Part shown: positions 1 to 10,187 of the stretch, piece by piece
How positions within the stretch are numbered: position 1 is the first letter of the stretch
How the letters are laid out: the number at the start of each line of letters is the position of its first letter
Notes under the pieces: generated by a model
What the model saw: only the letters and a program-made list of their open reading frames with translations
Database searches by the model: none
Told to the model about the DNA's origin: nothing
Position numbers and translations under genes: made by a program
From: Entamoeba invadens IP1
Taxonomy: Eukaryota > Evosea > Mastigamoebida > Endamoebidae
Assembly: GCF_000330505.1 (NCBI RefSeq)
Contig: NW_004443781.1
Location: 3,338 to 26,630, forward strand
DNA: 23,293 bases
Direction of reading: 5' to 3'

Positions 1-3000
1 TATATATGATATAAGATATATATACAAATAATATATAAGCACATTAAACATTGAAATTTAAATGTAAATATAATGATATCATAATGATTGTATAAAAATT
101 ATAATGTTGAAAATAAATTTTTTGTTTATTATTATATGTTTTACAATTTACATTGAGTTTTGAATTGTTTTAATTGTATTCAAATAATTCATTATTTGAT
201 CATTTACAACAAATTAAAAATGTGATAAAATAACTAAACATATTGTTAATTGTTTATTCAATATTATCACTCTCATAAACAAGTTCAATGTTAAATATTT
301 TAAACATGTGTGTATTGATTTAGTAAATACTTTTATGTATTGAAGGTGTAGTTTTTGAACATATAATATTATTTGATATTTTAATTTGTTTTTAATTATT
401 TCGTTGTAAATTTTGTATCGTTTTCAAAATTATATAAAAACATAAATTAATAATTTAAACTATAATTGTTGTTGATTTAAATGATGAATTATATATTTTT
501 ATAATAAAATTGTATACAAATATATAAATTAATATGGTGATTATACAAAAAACAATTAATATATAAATGAAAATTTAATGCATTTATTTATTTTTATTTT
601 TCATTTAAATATTTGTATATAAAATTTAAAAGAAATAACTACGATTTTGTTATTATAATTTGTATTAATTCTAAAAAATATAAACCTTTATAAATTATTA
701 TAATTGTTGTACAAAGAAGGATCTTTAAATTATTATTAAAATTGTATTATATATTATAATTAATGTAAATCGATATTTATTTTGACAAAAATAAACAATA
801 ATTCTATATAATATAAAATATAACATTCAATGGTTTGTTCATCATTAAACAAGTGTTATTTTTATAATATTTAAGTTTAATCATTGTTATTTACATTAAC
901 ATTATTTAAAAAAAATTGTTGAATAAAGATAATTTTGTGAATATAGTTTAAATTTTTGTATTTATTTTACTATATACAATATACACATAATTAATTACAT
1001 TATATATATTATAATATAGTTTTTTATAAAACTTGATGTAAAATTGCAATACAATTTGCTAATTGAATTTATTTCACAAATATTTAAATATTATTTCTAT
1101 TTGTATAAGTTAGTTTATATAATTTTACATTGATACTTAAATATGTACAGATGATATAAACTTTGTGATTATAACAATATTTAAATTATGAATAAGTTTA
1201 CAACGCAAATTATATTCAAAATGATTATTTTGATTTTTATTTAATAAAAATGTAGAAAAATAATGAACAATTTATAATATAATTTAATCAAATTTTGTAA
1301 AAATTGTACATGTGTTTAATACATTAGTTTTAAAAAATCCATTATAAATTGTTACAATAAATGTTTAATATATTTCTATGAAAATACACAAAATTTATAT
1401 TAAATAACAAATAAACAATGATTAATAATCATTTTAAATATAAATATGTCATTACATATTAATTCAATTAATAAAAATAATTAATGTTTAAATTTATTTA
1501 ACAATTATTATAATTTTCATCATTAAAAATATAAACATTTTGTGGTTAAGTTATTTTTGACATATGTATAAAGTAATTGTATTTAGTAAATTGTATTAAA
1601 ATTCAATCAGTTCAGTTGTATTTAATAAAGTTTTCAAATAAAAAAAGTATATATTTATTGTTAAATGCTTTTATTTTTATTATGTAACCAACAAATTGAA
1701 TGCTCAAAAAGTAATAACATTATTAATTAAAATTTAATATCTTTACATGTATAAAATAATAATGTAGTTTTGAATCATAATATTTTCAAAATTTATTTTT
1801 TTGTTAAATATTTATATTGTTAAAGTGGTGTAGTTTATTAAACATTAAAAATAACACGTAAATTTATCGCTGATATATCATTTTATTAAACATAATTTAA
1901 ATAACGTAGTTTCCCACAAACAACAAAAAATGATATAAACGTTATATATTATATTATATTATTATAATTATTAGGTGTAGTTTTATCACATTCACATTTA
2001 AATTTTTGAGAATATATCAAAAATAAGTTTATTAATCACAATTTAATTATCATAACTACAATATTGTGATTTTAGTCTGTAATTATTAACTATAACAAAA
2101 ATAACTATTGTTATTATGTCAAATTGTATTCAAATTTTGTTTTTAGTAATGAAATATAATAAAATACTCGAAAAATAAATAAATAAATTTATTATTTTAA
2201 CAAGAATATGATTAAAACGGGTTATTATAATTTAATAAACGATAAATAATTAACTTATTGTTCGTATAATTTAAAAAATCTCGTTTATAATAAAAATGTC
2301 GTTTATATAATGTAATTCATTTCTATTAAATCTGATAAAAATGTTAATGTATCAACAAATACAACCGTTAATATACAATCAATTTTATATTAATTAAAAA
2401 TAATAATAAGGAATCATATAATGAAAGTATATTTATACAATCAAATAATACAATAAAATTGTTTAATGTATTGTTAGTGCCGAATAATATTATTAATTTA
2501 AATAACATTAATTATATATTTAATAAAAATTATTGATAAAAATATAAATTTAAAATATAATGAAATCAATTCAATTACAAATAAAACATTTTTTCAATTA
2601 CTGTTGTATTAATACTATTTAAATTAAATGAATTATTATAATTAATAAATTAGTTTATTGATTGATTTATTGATTATTATAAATTATATTATATATAATA
2701 ATATATTATAATAATTGTATAACAAATTATAATATTTATATTAATTATTAATAAATACAGTAGTATTATTATTTTAATTTGAATGTTGTTTTATATTACA
2801 TTATAGTGTATTTTAAATACACAATTGCTATCAAATTGATGTCAATTTAAATAATGTATCAAGTTTTATAGAGTTTAATGTATGTATTAATATTTTTATT
2901 CTGTTTTTGTGCATAGTTCTTAGTCTTGTATGTATTTCAAATGAACTTGTATAAATATATTTTATTTGAAATTGAATTTAACAAGCAAATACCAAACATA

Positions 3001-3859
3001 TCATTGCCTTGTAAAATACCAATTGTTACATATTACATATAACCACACATTTTGTTATTCTCTGTTGTTTATTTTATTAGAAAACTTTTCGATGTTAAAG
3101 TACTTCAATAACTACCCAGGTTAATTGTTATAAAACAACAAAAATATTAACAACACAATTAAATTACACCAAAAATTACACCTCTTTGTTTCTTATTAAA
3201 AATCGTGAAAATAAATATTAATATACCCAATTTATTCAAATTATAAAATAACAATAGACTCAGAGAACCAGAGTAGTTATTTTATTTTTTTATCAAAAAC
3301 AGTCACTTTTTATTTTATAATTTTACAATAATGATAATACCAAAATATCCCGAAATTACACGATAAACTTATTTAATGTATGTTTTATAATCTAAACAGA
3401 AAATTAATTGTAATAATCGAAATATGTATAAATAATAAATACATTAACTTATTAACCGTTTCTTGATGTTTAATACTCATAATCAATAATATTTTACATA
3501 AATATAATCCAGTGTTATTATTAAATATTTATTGTGTTCATTATTTCATATTATTTATTTTGATAACACTTTTTAGTATTAAATATATTAATTATTTAAT
3601 TATAATAGTATGAATAATTGATAATAAAAAATTAAACAGAATACCACCCTCTTATTTTTCGAATTCATATTAATTATCTATTTTAAACTAATTGTCTTAG
3701 GGCATTATTCAAATTTCGACACCACATTTATTACTAATTACTATAATTTAATTTATGATATTAAATGGAATGTAATAAAGTTATATAGAATAATACACAA
3801 ACACACGATAATATCAGTTTATCACATAACAACAACTCTAATTCTTTGATTTCATTGCA
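1..3859. other. A/T-rich intergenic DNA without a recognisable gene
   Basis: This stretch is overwhelmingly A and T by eye, with stops in all frames and no ORF worth naming. I saw no tRNA, rRNA or tandem array. No clear GTTTGT...TAG intron with flanking open exons was found. The only structure I noted is an exact 10-mer, GGTGTAGTTT, present three times (345-354, 1827-1836, 1974-1983). Low-complexity A/T tracts make any other apparent repeat untrustworthy by eye. Confidence 0.75.
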
Positions 3860-3900
3860 CATTTAAAACAAGTTCTCTTTTTTTCATTTTAAGAATTATA
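3860..3900 (+). promoter_or_regulatory. Probable core promoter of the gene starting at 3910
   Basis: A TATA-like CATTTAAAA lies at 3860-3868, and an A/T-rich initiator-like stretch containing AAGAATTAT follows at 3891-3899. The first ATG is at 3910. Entamoeba genes typically have GTATTTAAA-like TATA boxes about 30 bases before transcription start and very short 5' leaders, so the spacing fits. This supports 3910 as the start even though that frame does not stay open to the end of the gene. Confidence 0.35.
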
Positions 3901-3909
3901 CAAACACAC

Positions 3910-4502
3910 ATGACTATGCAGTCGCGTTACAGAGAAAAAATCCGTTGCATCAATGAACGAACACTTTTAACACATCTTCAGTGTGCGTTACTTGCTTTCA
4001 TCTCGACAAAGGCTGGCGTTGTTCTGTGTCGCCCCCCAAAAAAATCGGGCGCTTTTCACACGAATTTCTCAACATTTATTCCATCACATTTACAGATGAA
4101 AACACAGTATTTGAATTTAACTTGCACACATTCTTTAAAAAGAGGAAGAAAGAGAAGTTGCAACAGCTAATCAAAGACGGCGGATTTGCCAAAAAGTGTA
4201 ATCGCCAAATTGAGAACGAAAAGAAGAGAGACACCATTCACATTTTAGAAGACATTTTGTTTGAAGACGGTTTTGTTGTGTTTTATGATAACGAGAACAG
4301 AGAAGGGATACGTGGAAATGTATTTATTCAAATGCCAAATGGAGAGTTGTTGAACAAAGATATGATTGTAAAACTTGGTGAGGCGGTTTGGAATTATTGC
4401 ACAGATAAAATGAATGACGACAAGAAACCAATTCTGATACAAGAAAAAGTGGTGCTATCGCAAGCAAAAGTGATGGAGATCATCAACAATATCGTTGCTT
4501 GA
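3910..4502 (+). CDS. Hypothetical protein; frame change near a C6A7 run
   Basis: I do not recognise this protein. The promoter-supported ATG at 3910 opens a frame that runs to 4170. The long frame ending in TGA at 4500-4502 is open from 3957 and has no ATG near its start; its nominal first codon at 3981 is GTG. The two frames overlap across CCCCCCAAAAAAA at 4032-4044. There the first frame reads CCA AAA AAA, which is a canonical A_AAA_AAA slippery heptamer, and a -1 slip would continue in the second frame for about 152 codons. A one-base assembly error in the homopolymer, or a genuine frameshift mutation, would look the same. The frame change could also lie anywhere from 3957 to 4044. No Entamoeba-type intron (GTTTGT donor, TAG acceptor) is visible. 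The downstream part is charged and soluble, with a Lys-rich helix-like stretch (FFKKRKKEKL) and no membrane segment or signal peptide. Base composition is clearly coding-like compared with its flanks. Confidence 0.55.
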
Positions 4503-5879
4503 TAAACTGTAAATAAATATATTGTTATTTTAATTGTGATATATAAATGTTAAGTTGTATCGTATATTGTGATATATATCAGAATATCAATGTTAATTGT
4601 TTACATATTGGTTAATATTAAGAATTGATCAAATATATATTATACAAATAAATCGTTTTATTTTAATTTAATATGTATTTTGATATCAATACATTAATAT
4701 AATTAAATAACATATGATATAAAATAACAAATAATTAACATTAAATTACAACAACAATTAATATAAAATATTATTGTTATTATCGAAAAGTAATGTTATA
4801 ACTGAATTTTTGTATTTTATAAACATTTAATAATATGTTTTGAAGTATTGAAATATATGTAACAGTTTAATCAATAAATAACTATTTAGACATTATTTAG
4901 TATATAACCAAACAACATTTATATTTATATACATTTTAATATTATAAAAATACTAATTTATTTATAATATATATAATATTATAATTTGAAATGTTAAGGT
5001 TCCCTTTTTATATAATATTATTTTATATATTAATTTTGATTGTTAATTGTAATATCTAATACGAACTAAAAATAACACGTTGGTTTATTATAAAATTTGG
5101 TATTGAAACTGTGTTTGTAAAACACATTCAAACATTAATTATCGTTTATACAATAGCATTTATGATTATGTGTTAGAATGTTGTACACATATATTTTATC
5201 TTGTTTTATGTTTGTTTATCTGTTGTTTAATATTATTTAAATTGGTGTTTGAATCAATATTATATATTAAATGTTTTTGTTGATTATTATAACCATATTA
5301 CACATATATAATTGTATTTGTATGACATTTACAGTCAAAGAAGTATATTTATTATAATACTAGCAAAAGTGTATATATTGTCGTAAATGAATGAATTTTG
5401 TAGGAAGTTTTTATTATTATTAAAATTTGTTTTATATAAAATGTTTATTAATACAACATATGTTACATATTCGAGAACAAATTATTAAACTGTTTTAAAT
5501 TAAAATGATTGGCCATGTGTACGACAAATGAGCAATTTCGACAATTATAATTACCATATAAAACACTTTTTACTGAAATACATAATATATAAATAATAAT
5601 TTATACTTATTCCCACATTATAACCATATGAATATATTTTTATAAATGTTTAATCGTCATATGTTAATAATATTACATTTTTGAAATTGTCTGTAAAATA
5701 CAATATATCATTATCGTTTTTTGATTGAATAAATGTTTATGAATAACTTTTTAAAACTTGAAATATTAAAATAAATTGTGTTTATTGATATAAAATATTT
5801 ATAATTTATATCATGTTTTTGTTTTGATTATGTTTAATTGTGTTTGTGATTAATATAAAGTAAAATAAAACAAAAAATG
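4503..5879. other. A/T-rich spacer
   Basis: This spacer separates a plus-strand gene from the 3' end of the minus-strand Sac1 gene, so it should hold two converging 3' ends and no promoters. I see no ORF or RNA gene. One GC-rich island, AAGGTTCCC at 4996-5004 followed by a T-run, matches the ends of the candidate element at 14051-21329. Confidence 0.7.
4996..5004 (+). repeat. Solo copy of the AAGGTTCCC terminal motif
   Basis: AAGGTTCCC followed by TTTTT matches the left end of the 14051-21329 unit in orientation (AAGGTTCCCC at 14052). Read on the minus strand, the right end of that unit (21321-21329) matches even more closely, AAGGTTCCCTTTT. No inverted partner was found nearby, so this would be a remnant or solo end if it is related at all. 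Confidence 0.3.
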
Positions 5880-7607
5880 TTAATCGCCTTTTTCCTTGTC
5901 TTCTTCAAAGTCTTGGAATTTCACTACTTTTGGTGGAATAGTGACTTTCTTCATTTTGATAAATCCAATTTCAAATATTCCTCTCACAAAAATGATTGCC
6001 ACAATTGCAAATACAAGGACTTCTATTTTTCTAAATAACAAACTATAACATATAGATACCACAAACATGAGTACAGAAAACAGCAGCCCAACAACCATCC
6101 CCGTCTGCGTCCAATTTAATTCATACACCACACACCTCCCCTCACAATTTCCAAGAAAAGTATTCAGACAGTCGACTGTCTCTCCATCAAAGAAGTTGTT
6201 GAATAGATATCGTGTGTAGCTATGCACAAAATCAGTGATTCTTCCTTGTACCGTTCTCTTTCCATTTCGAGTGATGTCCCCCTTTTGCGCACCCGTTCCT
6301 GTGTATTCCCACGATAAACAGTCTCCATTGTCTGCCCACAACTTAACAAACATTGAATTGAATTCTTTGTTGTTCATCAATGAAGTGCACTCTGGAAGGA
6401 CATTGACTTCTCTTAAAAATTGCTGTGCAGTGAGTCGTCCAAACACACTTTCGCACACATTGGTTCGATCAAGGGAGTCGATGCAGTTCACTCTAAAAAC
6501 ACCTTTTTGTTTTGTCATCACAACTTCATTTGTAGCAACATAAGAGCCATAATTTACTCTTTGAAAAACGCACTCCAAATATGAGAGTAACTCGTTCATC
6601 TTCTTCATCATCTGGTGGAAGTCAATGCACTCAATTGTGACACTTTCATTGGCCATTTTATTCACAATTTTTTCATATGTTTTACCCAATTCAAATTCAG
6701 TGCCTTTCTTATCAACTAAAGAGACGACGCTTGTGGTGTTGTACTTCTTTAAAACGTCTTCAAAGTGCCTTCTCATCACTTCCATATTTGCAGTCTCATC
6801 TTTGCATATTGCGATGTCGGGCTTGTAATGGAAATTGGGCACTTGAGACCACTTCAATGGGATACTCCCACGCAACTGAATATAACTGCTGATGTTATTG
6901 TTCACTATGACTATCTGTTCCGTCTCAACATGATTTGCACAATACCCATTTTCGTCTGATCCACGCGTGTAATAACGCCGCCCAACGTGTTGATTTGACC
7001 GCCGACTGATCAAAATCAACTCGACTTTATTGTTTAAAGTGTCAGAAATGGCACACTCGGACTTTCCTACAAAGCCACATATGGTCGGAAAAAACAGCAA
7101 ATTTTCAATTGAATTTTTGCTTGGAAAAGCAGTGAACATGTTTTTGTTCCATAAATAGAGTTCATCGGGGTCGTTGTGTTGGTCCGAATACGGTCGTGTC
7201 AAATCATAAGTGTAACTGAAGTAGAAATTGTTACTTGAGAACGTTTTGTTGATAACTTTTCGGTGATACAACGCCTCTGTTTTTGTTGAGTGTTCTGTGA
7301 CAGGTACAATTTCGTATTTTTCTATTTTGAATATTTGGTGTGTGAAAATAGTTGCAACCAACTTCTTTTGAGTGACAACAATTAAGTAATCCACAGAAAA
7401 TAGTTTGTGTATCCCATAAATGCATTCGGCTATTAAAACTTGAAGTGGGTTGTTTTGTATTGTGATATTTTCATGTGTAATTTGTTGTGTTTTTCTGTTT
7501 ATAAAAACGTTTTTCTTATGTTGTATATCACTTGAACTATTTGATGAAATAATTATTGTGTCTGTATATACTGAGACACTTAGCGGTTTCGAATCATCAA
7601 ATGACAT
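5880..7607 (-). CDS. Sac1-type phosphoinositide phosphatase, ER/Golgi membrane
   Basis: The 575-residue protein is close in length to human SACM1L and yeast Sac1. The N-terminal SAC domain contains the family blocks in order: an SRRS...GRRYYTRGSDENG region with HVETEQ (about 201-231), YIQLRGSIPLKWSQ (242-255), the catalytic CIDSLDRT (Cys375, Arg381, Thr382; the CX5R(T/S) signature) and the WADNGD...YTGTGA..GD block (about 424-444). Two hydrophobic segments follow at about 503-525 and 528-550, the tail-hairpin arrangement of ER/Golgi Sac1. The last five residues, KEKGD, fit a KxKxx COPI-retrieval signal. The expected reaction is dephosphorylation of PI4P, and also PI3P, to phosphatidylinositol. 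The start is a true ATG (7605-7607) with an AAATTCA initiator just upstream. No intron is needed. Confidence is high for the family and good for Sac1 itself as opposed to other SAC-domain proteins. Confidence 0.95.
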   Translation of the reverse strand: MSFDDSKPLSVSVYTDTIIISSNSSSDIQHKKNVFINRKTQQITHENITIQNNPLQVLIAECIYGIHKLFSVDYLIVVTQKKLVATIFTHQIFKIEKYEIVPVTEHSTKTEALYHRKVINKTFSSNNFYFSYTYDLTRPYSDQHNDPDELYLWNKNMFTAFPSKNSIENLLFFPTICGFVGKSECAISDTLNNKVELILISRRSNQHVGRRYYTRGSDENGYCANHVETEQIVIVNNNISSYIQLRGSIPLKWSQVPNFHYKPDIAICKDETANMEVMRRHFEDVLKKYNTTSVVSLVDKKGTEFELGKTYEKIVNKMANESVTIECIDFHQMMKKMNELLSYLECVFQRVNYGSYVATNEVVMTKQKGVFRVNCIDSLDRTNVCESVFGRLTAQQFLREVNVLPECTSLMNNKEFNSMFVKLWADNGDCLSWEYTGTGAQKGDITRNGKRTVQGRITDFVHSYTRYLFNNFFDGETVDCLNTFLGNCEGRCVVYELNWTQTGMVVGLLFSVLMFVVSICYSLLFRKIEVLVFAIVAIIFVRGIFEIGFIKMKKVTIPPKVVKFQDFEEDKEKGD

Positions 7608-7610
7608 CTT

Positions 7611-7656
7611 TGAATTTAATTAAATTCGATCCGGTATTTTATCAACTATAAAATAC
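7611..7656 (-). promoter_or_regulatory. Core promoter of the Sac1 gene
   Basis: On the minus strand the sequence reads GTATTTTAT (7648-7656), then AAATTCA (7611-7617), then AAAG-ATG. These match the Entamoeba TATA-like box and initiator (consensus near AAAAATTCA), with about 30-35 bases between them and a leader of only a few bases. Confidence 0.55.
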
Positions 7657-7937
7657 TTATTAAAGAAACCCTTTTTGTATGTTTATATTTGTTATAATTT
7701 CATTTATTGTTATTTTTTATTAATAGTTTATAAATAGTTTATATAATTAATAATGTAAACTAGATTTATTATTTACATTTAATTATATCCACATATTACT
7801 ATTATTTATAATAAATATACTATATACTATAATTATATAGATTTTATTAAAAAATTATAATTTTATAATTATATTTCAATCTATTCAAAAAAATTTTAAA
7901 AGAATTTAAAAGAAACCATTTCAAACCAATAAGTGAA
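7657..7937. other. A/T-rich spacer between Sac1 and the first LRR gene
   Basis: Almost purely A/T, with no coding potential. It carries the upstream region of the Sac1 gene and the 3' end of the LRR gene, both on the minus strand. No GAAC-type element was recognised. Confidence 0.6.
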
Positions 7938-9800
7938 TTACTTCTCTCCAAACGCCAATTCACTGAATTTGACACTTCTTTTGTCTTCAAATTTAATGTT
8001 TTTCACCCCCAACGATTTATAGAAGCAGAAATCGCCAACTTTTTTAACACTTTTTGGGACTCTGATGATGTTGACCTTCTTGTAATTTCGGAAGCATTGG
8101 TCGCCCAATTCTGTCACGCCATCTGGCACACTCCCAACACTCTTCTTATTTTCTTTGACAATTTCTAAATGTTTTTCCACGTCGTTTTGCTCAAACACAA
8201 CTCTTTTGCACACAACCAAATTTTTCTTCAAACTTTGAGAAACGCTGAACGAGACGGCAAATTCAATTTCGTCGATTTTTTGATTTTCAATAAAAATGTT
8301 TTTCAACTGTTCGCAGCCGTCAAAAACAGTTGAAAACATTTTCAACGGAATTTTTGTGAACTTCACACGTTCGAGTTTTGCGCACTCTTTGAACGCAAAA
8401 TCGCCGATATAAGTGACTGTGCTTGGAATTTCAATGTCACTCAAACTGTCGCATTTTTCAAAGCAGTTTTCCTGTATTTTTGCAACACTTTTTCCAATCA
8501 AAATCTTTGAAAGGGATGAACATCTCGAGAAAGCAAAACTTTCAATGTATTCCACACCCTCCGGCACTTCAAATTCACTTAACGAAAAGCACTCGCTAAA
8601 TAGCGACTTCCCAACTTTCTTGACGCGTTTAAAATCGTCCGTTATAATTGATTGTGTGACTTCGACTGTTTTGAGTGAATGGCAGCCGCAAAACACGGCA
8701 CTGCTGTTTAATAGAATCAACGGGACTGTCGCTCTTTGAAGGAGGAAATTGTTGTAAAACACATTATCACCTATTTGAGTGACACTTTGTGGAATTGTAA
8801 TTTCAGTGAGACCACAACGCTTAAAAGCAGCACTTCCAATGCGTCGAAGACACGCTGGGAACTGCACTTCTCTCAAGGAAATGCAGTCTGAAAATGCGTC
8901 ATCTTCTATGGAAGTCAAATTGGAAGAAAACTGGATTTCACTCAAATTGCTACAACTGCAAAAAGCACAGCGAAGAATTCTCTCGACATTTTGCGGCACA
9001 ACAAAAGATGACAACGAACTCGTTTTGTTGGAATACGTCAAAGATATTTTGAGATCATTTCCAAAGTTGTATTTTGAGACCATGTCACGCGGAAGACAAA
9101 CGTTGCTACACTTTATATTCAACCGGCTGAGTCTCACCATTTCTGTAACACTCACAAGTCCTGAGAATGTCAATTTACCACACAAGTCGACATTTTTAAG
9201 TTTGTCACAATTTTCAAAAATGTAGTCTCCGATGTGAGTCAAAGTAGTTGGGAGTGTTACAGAGACAAGACTTGGACCAAAGAAGTTGTCACCAATATCA
9301 CAGACGGCACCCAAGTCGACTTCTTCGATATTCACAGACTTAAAAAAATTATCAGAAATTTTTGTGACATTTGATGGTACTGTGATCTTCGTCTGGATAT
9401 CTTGAATACATTGATTACCAAATATTTCAACTGGATGTTTGCACTTCTCCACGTCTTTAAAATCTGACATATCGTGATTATTATAACTGTCAAAGTAATA
9501 CAAAACACTGTCGTATGTATACCCAAACTTCTCTAATATCGGCGTTTCTTCTGATGTTGGTGTATATCGGATTTTCATGTTGTCGTTGGGAAGTACAAGT
9601 TTTGTGAGTGATGTCAGACCACTTAAATTGTTCTCTATTACTGTCGTGTAATCGTCAAGTACCAACTCTTCAAGTAAACAACAGTTGTAAAATCCTTTGT
9701 AATAAACATCGTGAACGTGTTCAAGACCGTAGATGTGTTGCATGTTTGTAAGATGAGTTAAGCGAGATGCGCCAATGTCATACGAGTATCTCAGATTCAC
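7938..9800 (-). CDS. BspA-like leucine-rich-repeat protein, N-terminus missing
   Basis: About 620 codons are open, with at least a dozen TpLRR/BspA-type repeats of about 23 residues following the pattern LxxIxxxAFxxCxxLxxIxIPxxVxxIG (clear at about 140-200, 265-350, 395-500 and 555-605). There is no signal peptide or membrane segment. Entamoeba BspA-like proteins likewise lack classical signals, although one E. histolytica member is reported at the cell surface. The first codon of the open frame (9798-9800) is GTG, preceded two codons earlier by an in-frame TAG (9807-9809); the first in-frame ATG is at 9741-9743. The opening residues, LRYSYDIGASRLTHLTNMQHIYG, line up with residues about 40-62 of the neighbouring LRR protein (FRYNPIPVTSTRLFPCMETQYLY), so the usual first 38-40 residues are absent. 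I found nothing resembling them in 9810-10187. Either it is a 5'-truncated copy or it has a remote exon. The TAG could serve as an intron acceptor, but no good donor was found. Confidence 0.85.
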   Translation of the reverse strand: MNLRYSYDIGASRLTHLTNMQHIYGLEHVHDVYYKGFYNCCLLEELVLDDYTTVIENNLSGLTSLTKLVLPNDNMKIRYTPTSEETPILEKFGYTYDSVLYYFDSYNNHDMSDFKDVEKCKHPVEIFGNQCIQDIQTKITVPSNVTKISDNFFKSVNIEEVDLGAVCDIGDNFFGPSLVSVTLPTTLTHIGDYIFENCDKLKNVDLCGKLTFSGLVSVTEMVRLSRLNIKCSNVCLPRDMVSKYNFGNDLKISLTYSNKTSSLSSFVVPQNVERILRCAFCSCSNLSEIQFSSNLTSIEDDAFSDCISLREVQFPACLRRIGSAAFKRCGLTEITIPQSVTQIGDNVFYNNFLLQRATVPLILLNSSAVFCGCHSLKTVEVTQSIITDDFKRVKKVGKSLFSECFSLSEFEVPEGVEYIESFAFSRCSSLSKILIGKSVAKIQENCFEKCDSLSDIEIPSTVTYIGDFAFKECAKLERVKFTKIPLKMFSTVFDGCEQLKNIFIENQKIDEIEFAVSFSVSQSLKKNLVVCKRVVFEQNDVEKHLEIVKENKKSVGSVPDGVTELGDQCFRNYKKVNIIRVPKSVKKVGDFCFYKSLGVKNIKFEDKRSVKFSELAFGEK

Positions 9801-10187
9801 ATAAAACTATTGTGTTATTGTTATATTATTAAAAGTAATAGTGTATATGTAATAGATATGTATTTTTTTATATTGAATGTATCAAATATATCAAATATTA
9901 TATATAAAACAATAACTTTATCAGTTATAATTCAAAAACTCTCTAATGATATGGAGTGTATGCTTTTCATAACAGTTTTAATTTACTGTATCAAACATTA
10001 GAGATATTATACATCATTTATATATTTTAAAAATGATTAAATTACAAATTATATTTAAATTTATTTTGTTCAACAAATTACTAATTAACTCGACATTTTA
10101 ACAAATTGAATATTTTGTGGTTAAGTAATTATTGTTTATTTCCATATTAACATTACATATATTACATATATACAATTTATAAATATT
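9801..10187. other. A/T-rich spacer between the tandem LRR genes
   Basis: No ORF of substance. Translating the minus strand in all frames shows no match to the LRR-family N-terminal region missing from the gene at 7938-9800, and no convincing TATA-initiator pair near 9800. The only donor-like sequence is a weak GTTTGAT (minus strand, near 9990), too poor to build an exon on. Confidence 0.6.

Noticed and set aside
2600..2790. Long palindrome-like A/T stretch with CTGTTGTATTAATA and a similar inverted string.
   Set aside because: Matches are limited to low-complexity A/T runs with many mismatches.
9807..9995. Intron joining an upstream mini-exon to the LRR frame at TAG 9807-9809.
   Set aside because: The donor (GTTTGAT) is non-consensus and the upstream exon bears no similarity to the family's N-terminal region.
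9810..10001. A 63-codon plus-strand open frame in the spacer between the LRR genes.
   Set aside because: A/T-driven composition, no promoter-like context, and hydrophobic Ile/Tyr/Asn bias typical of random A/T-rich DNA.
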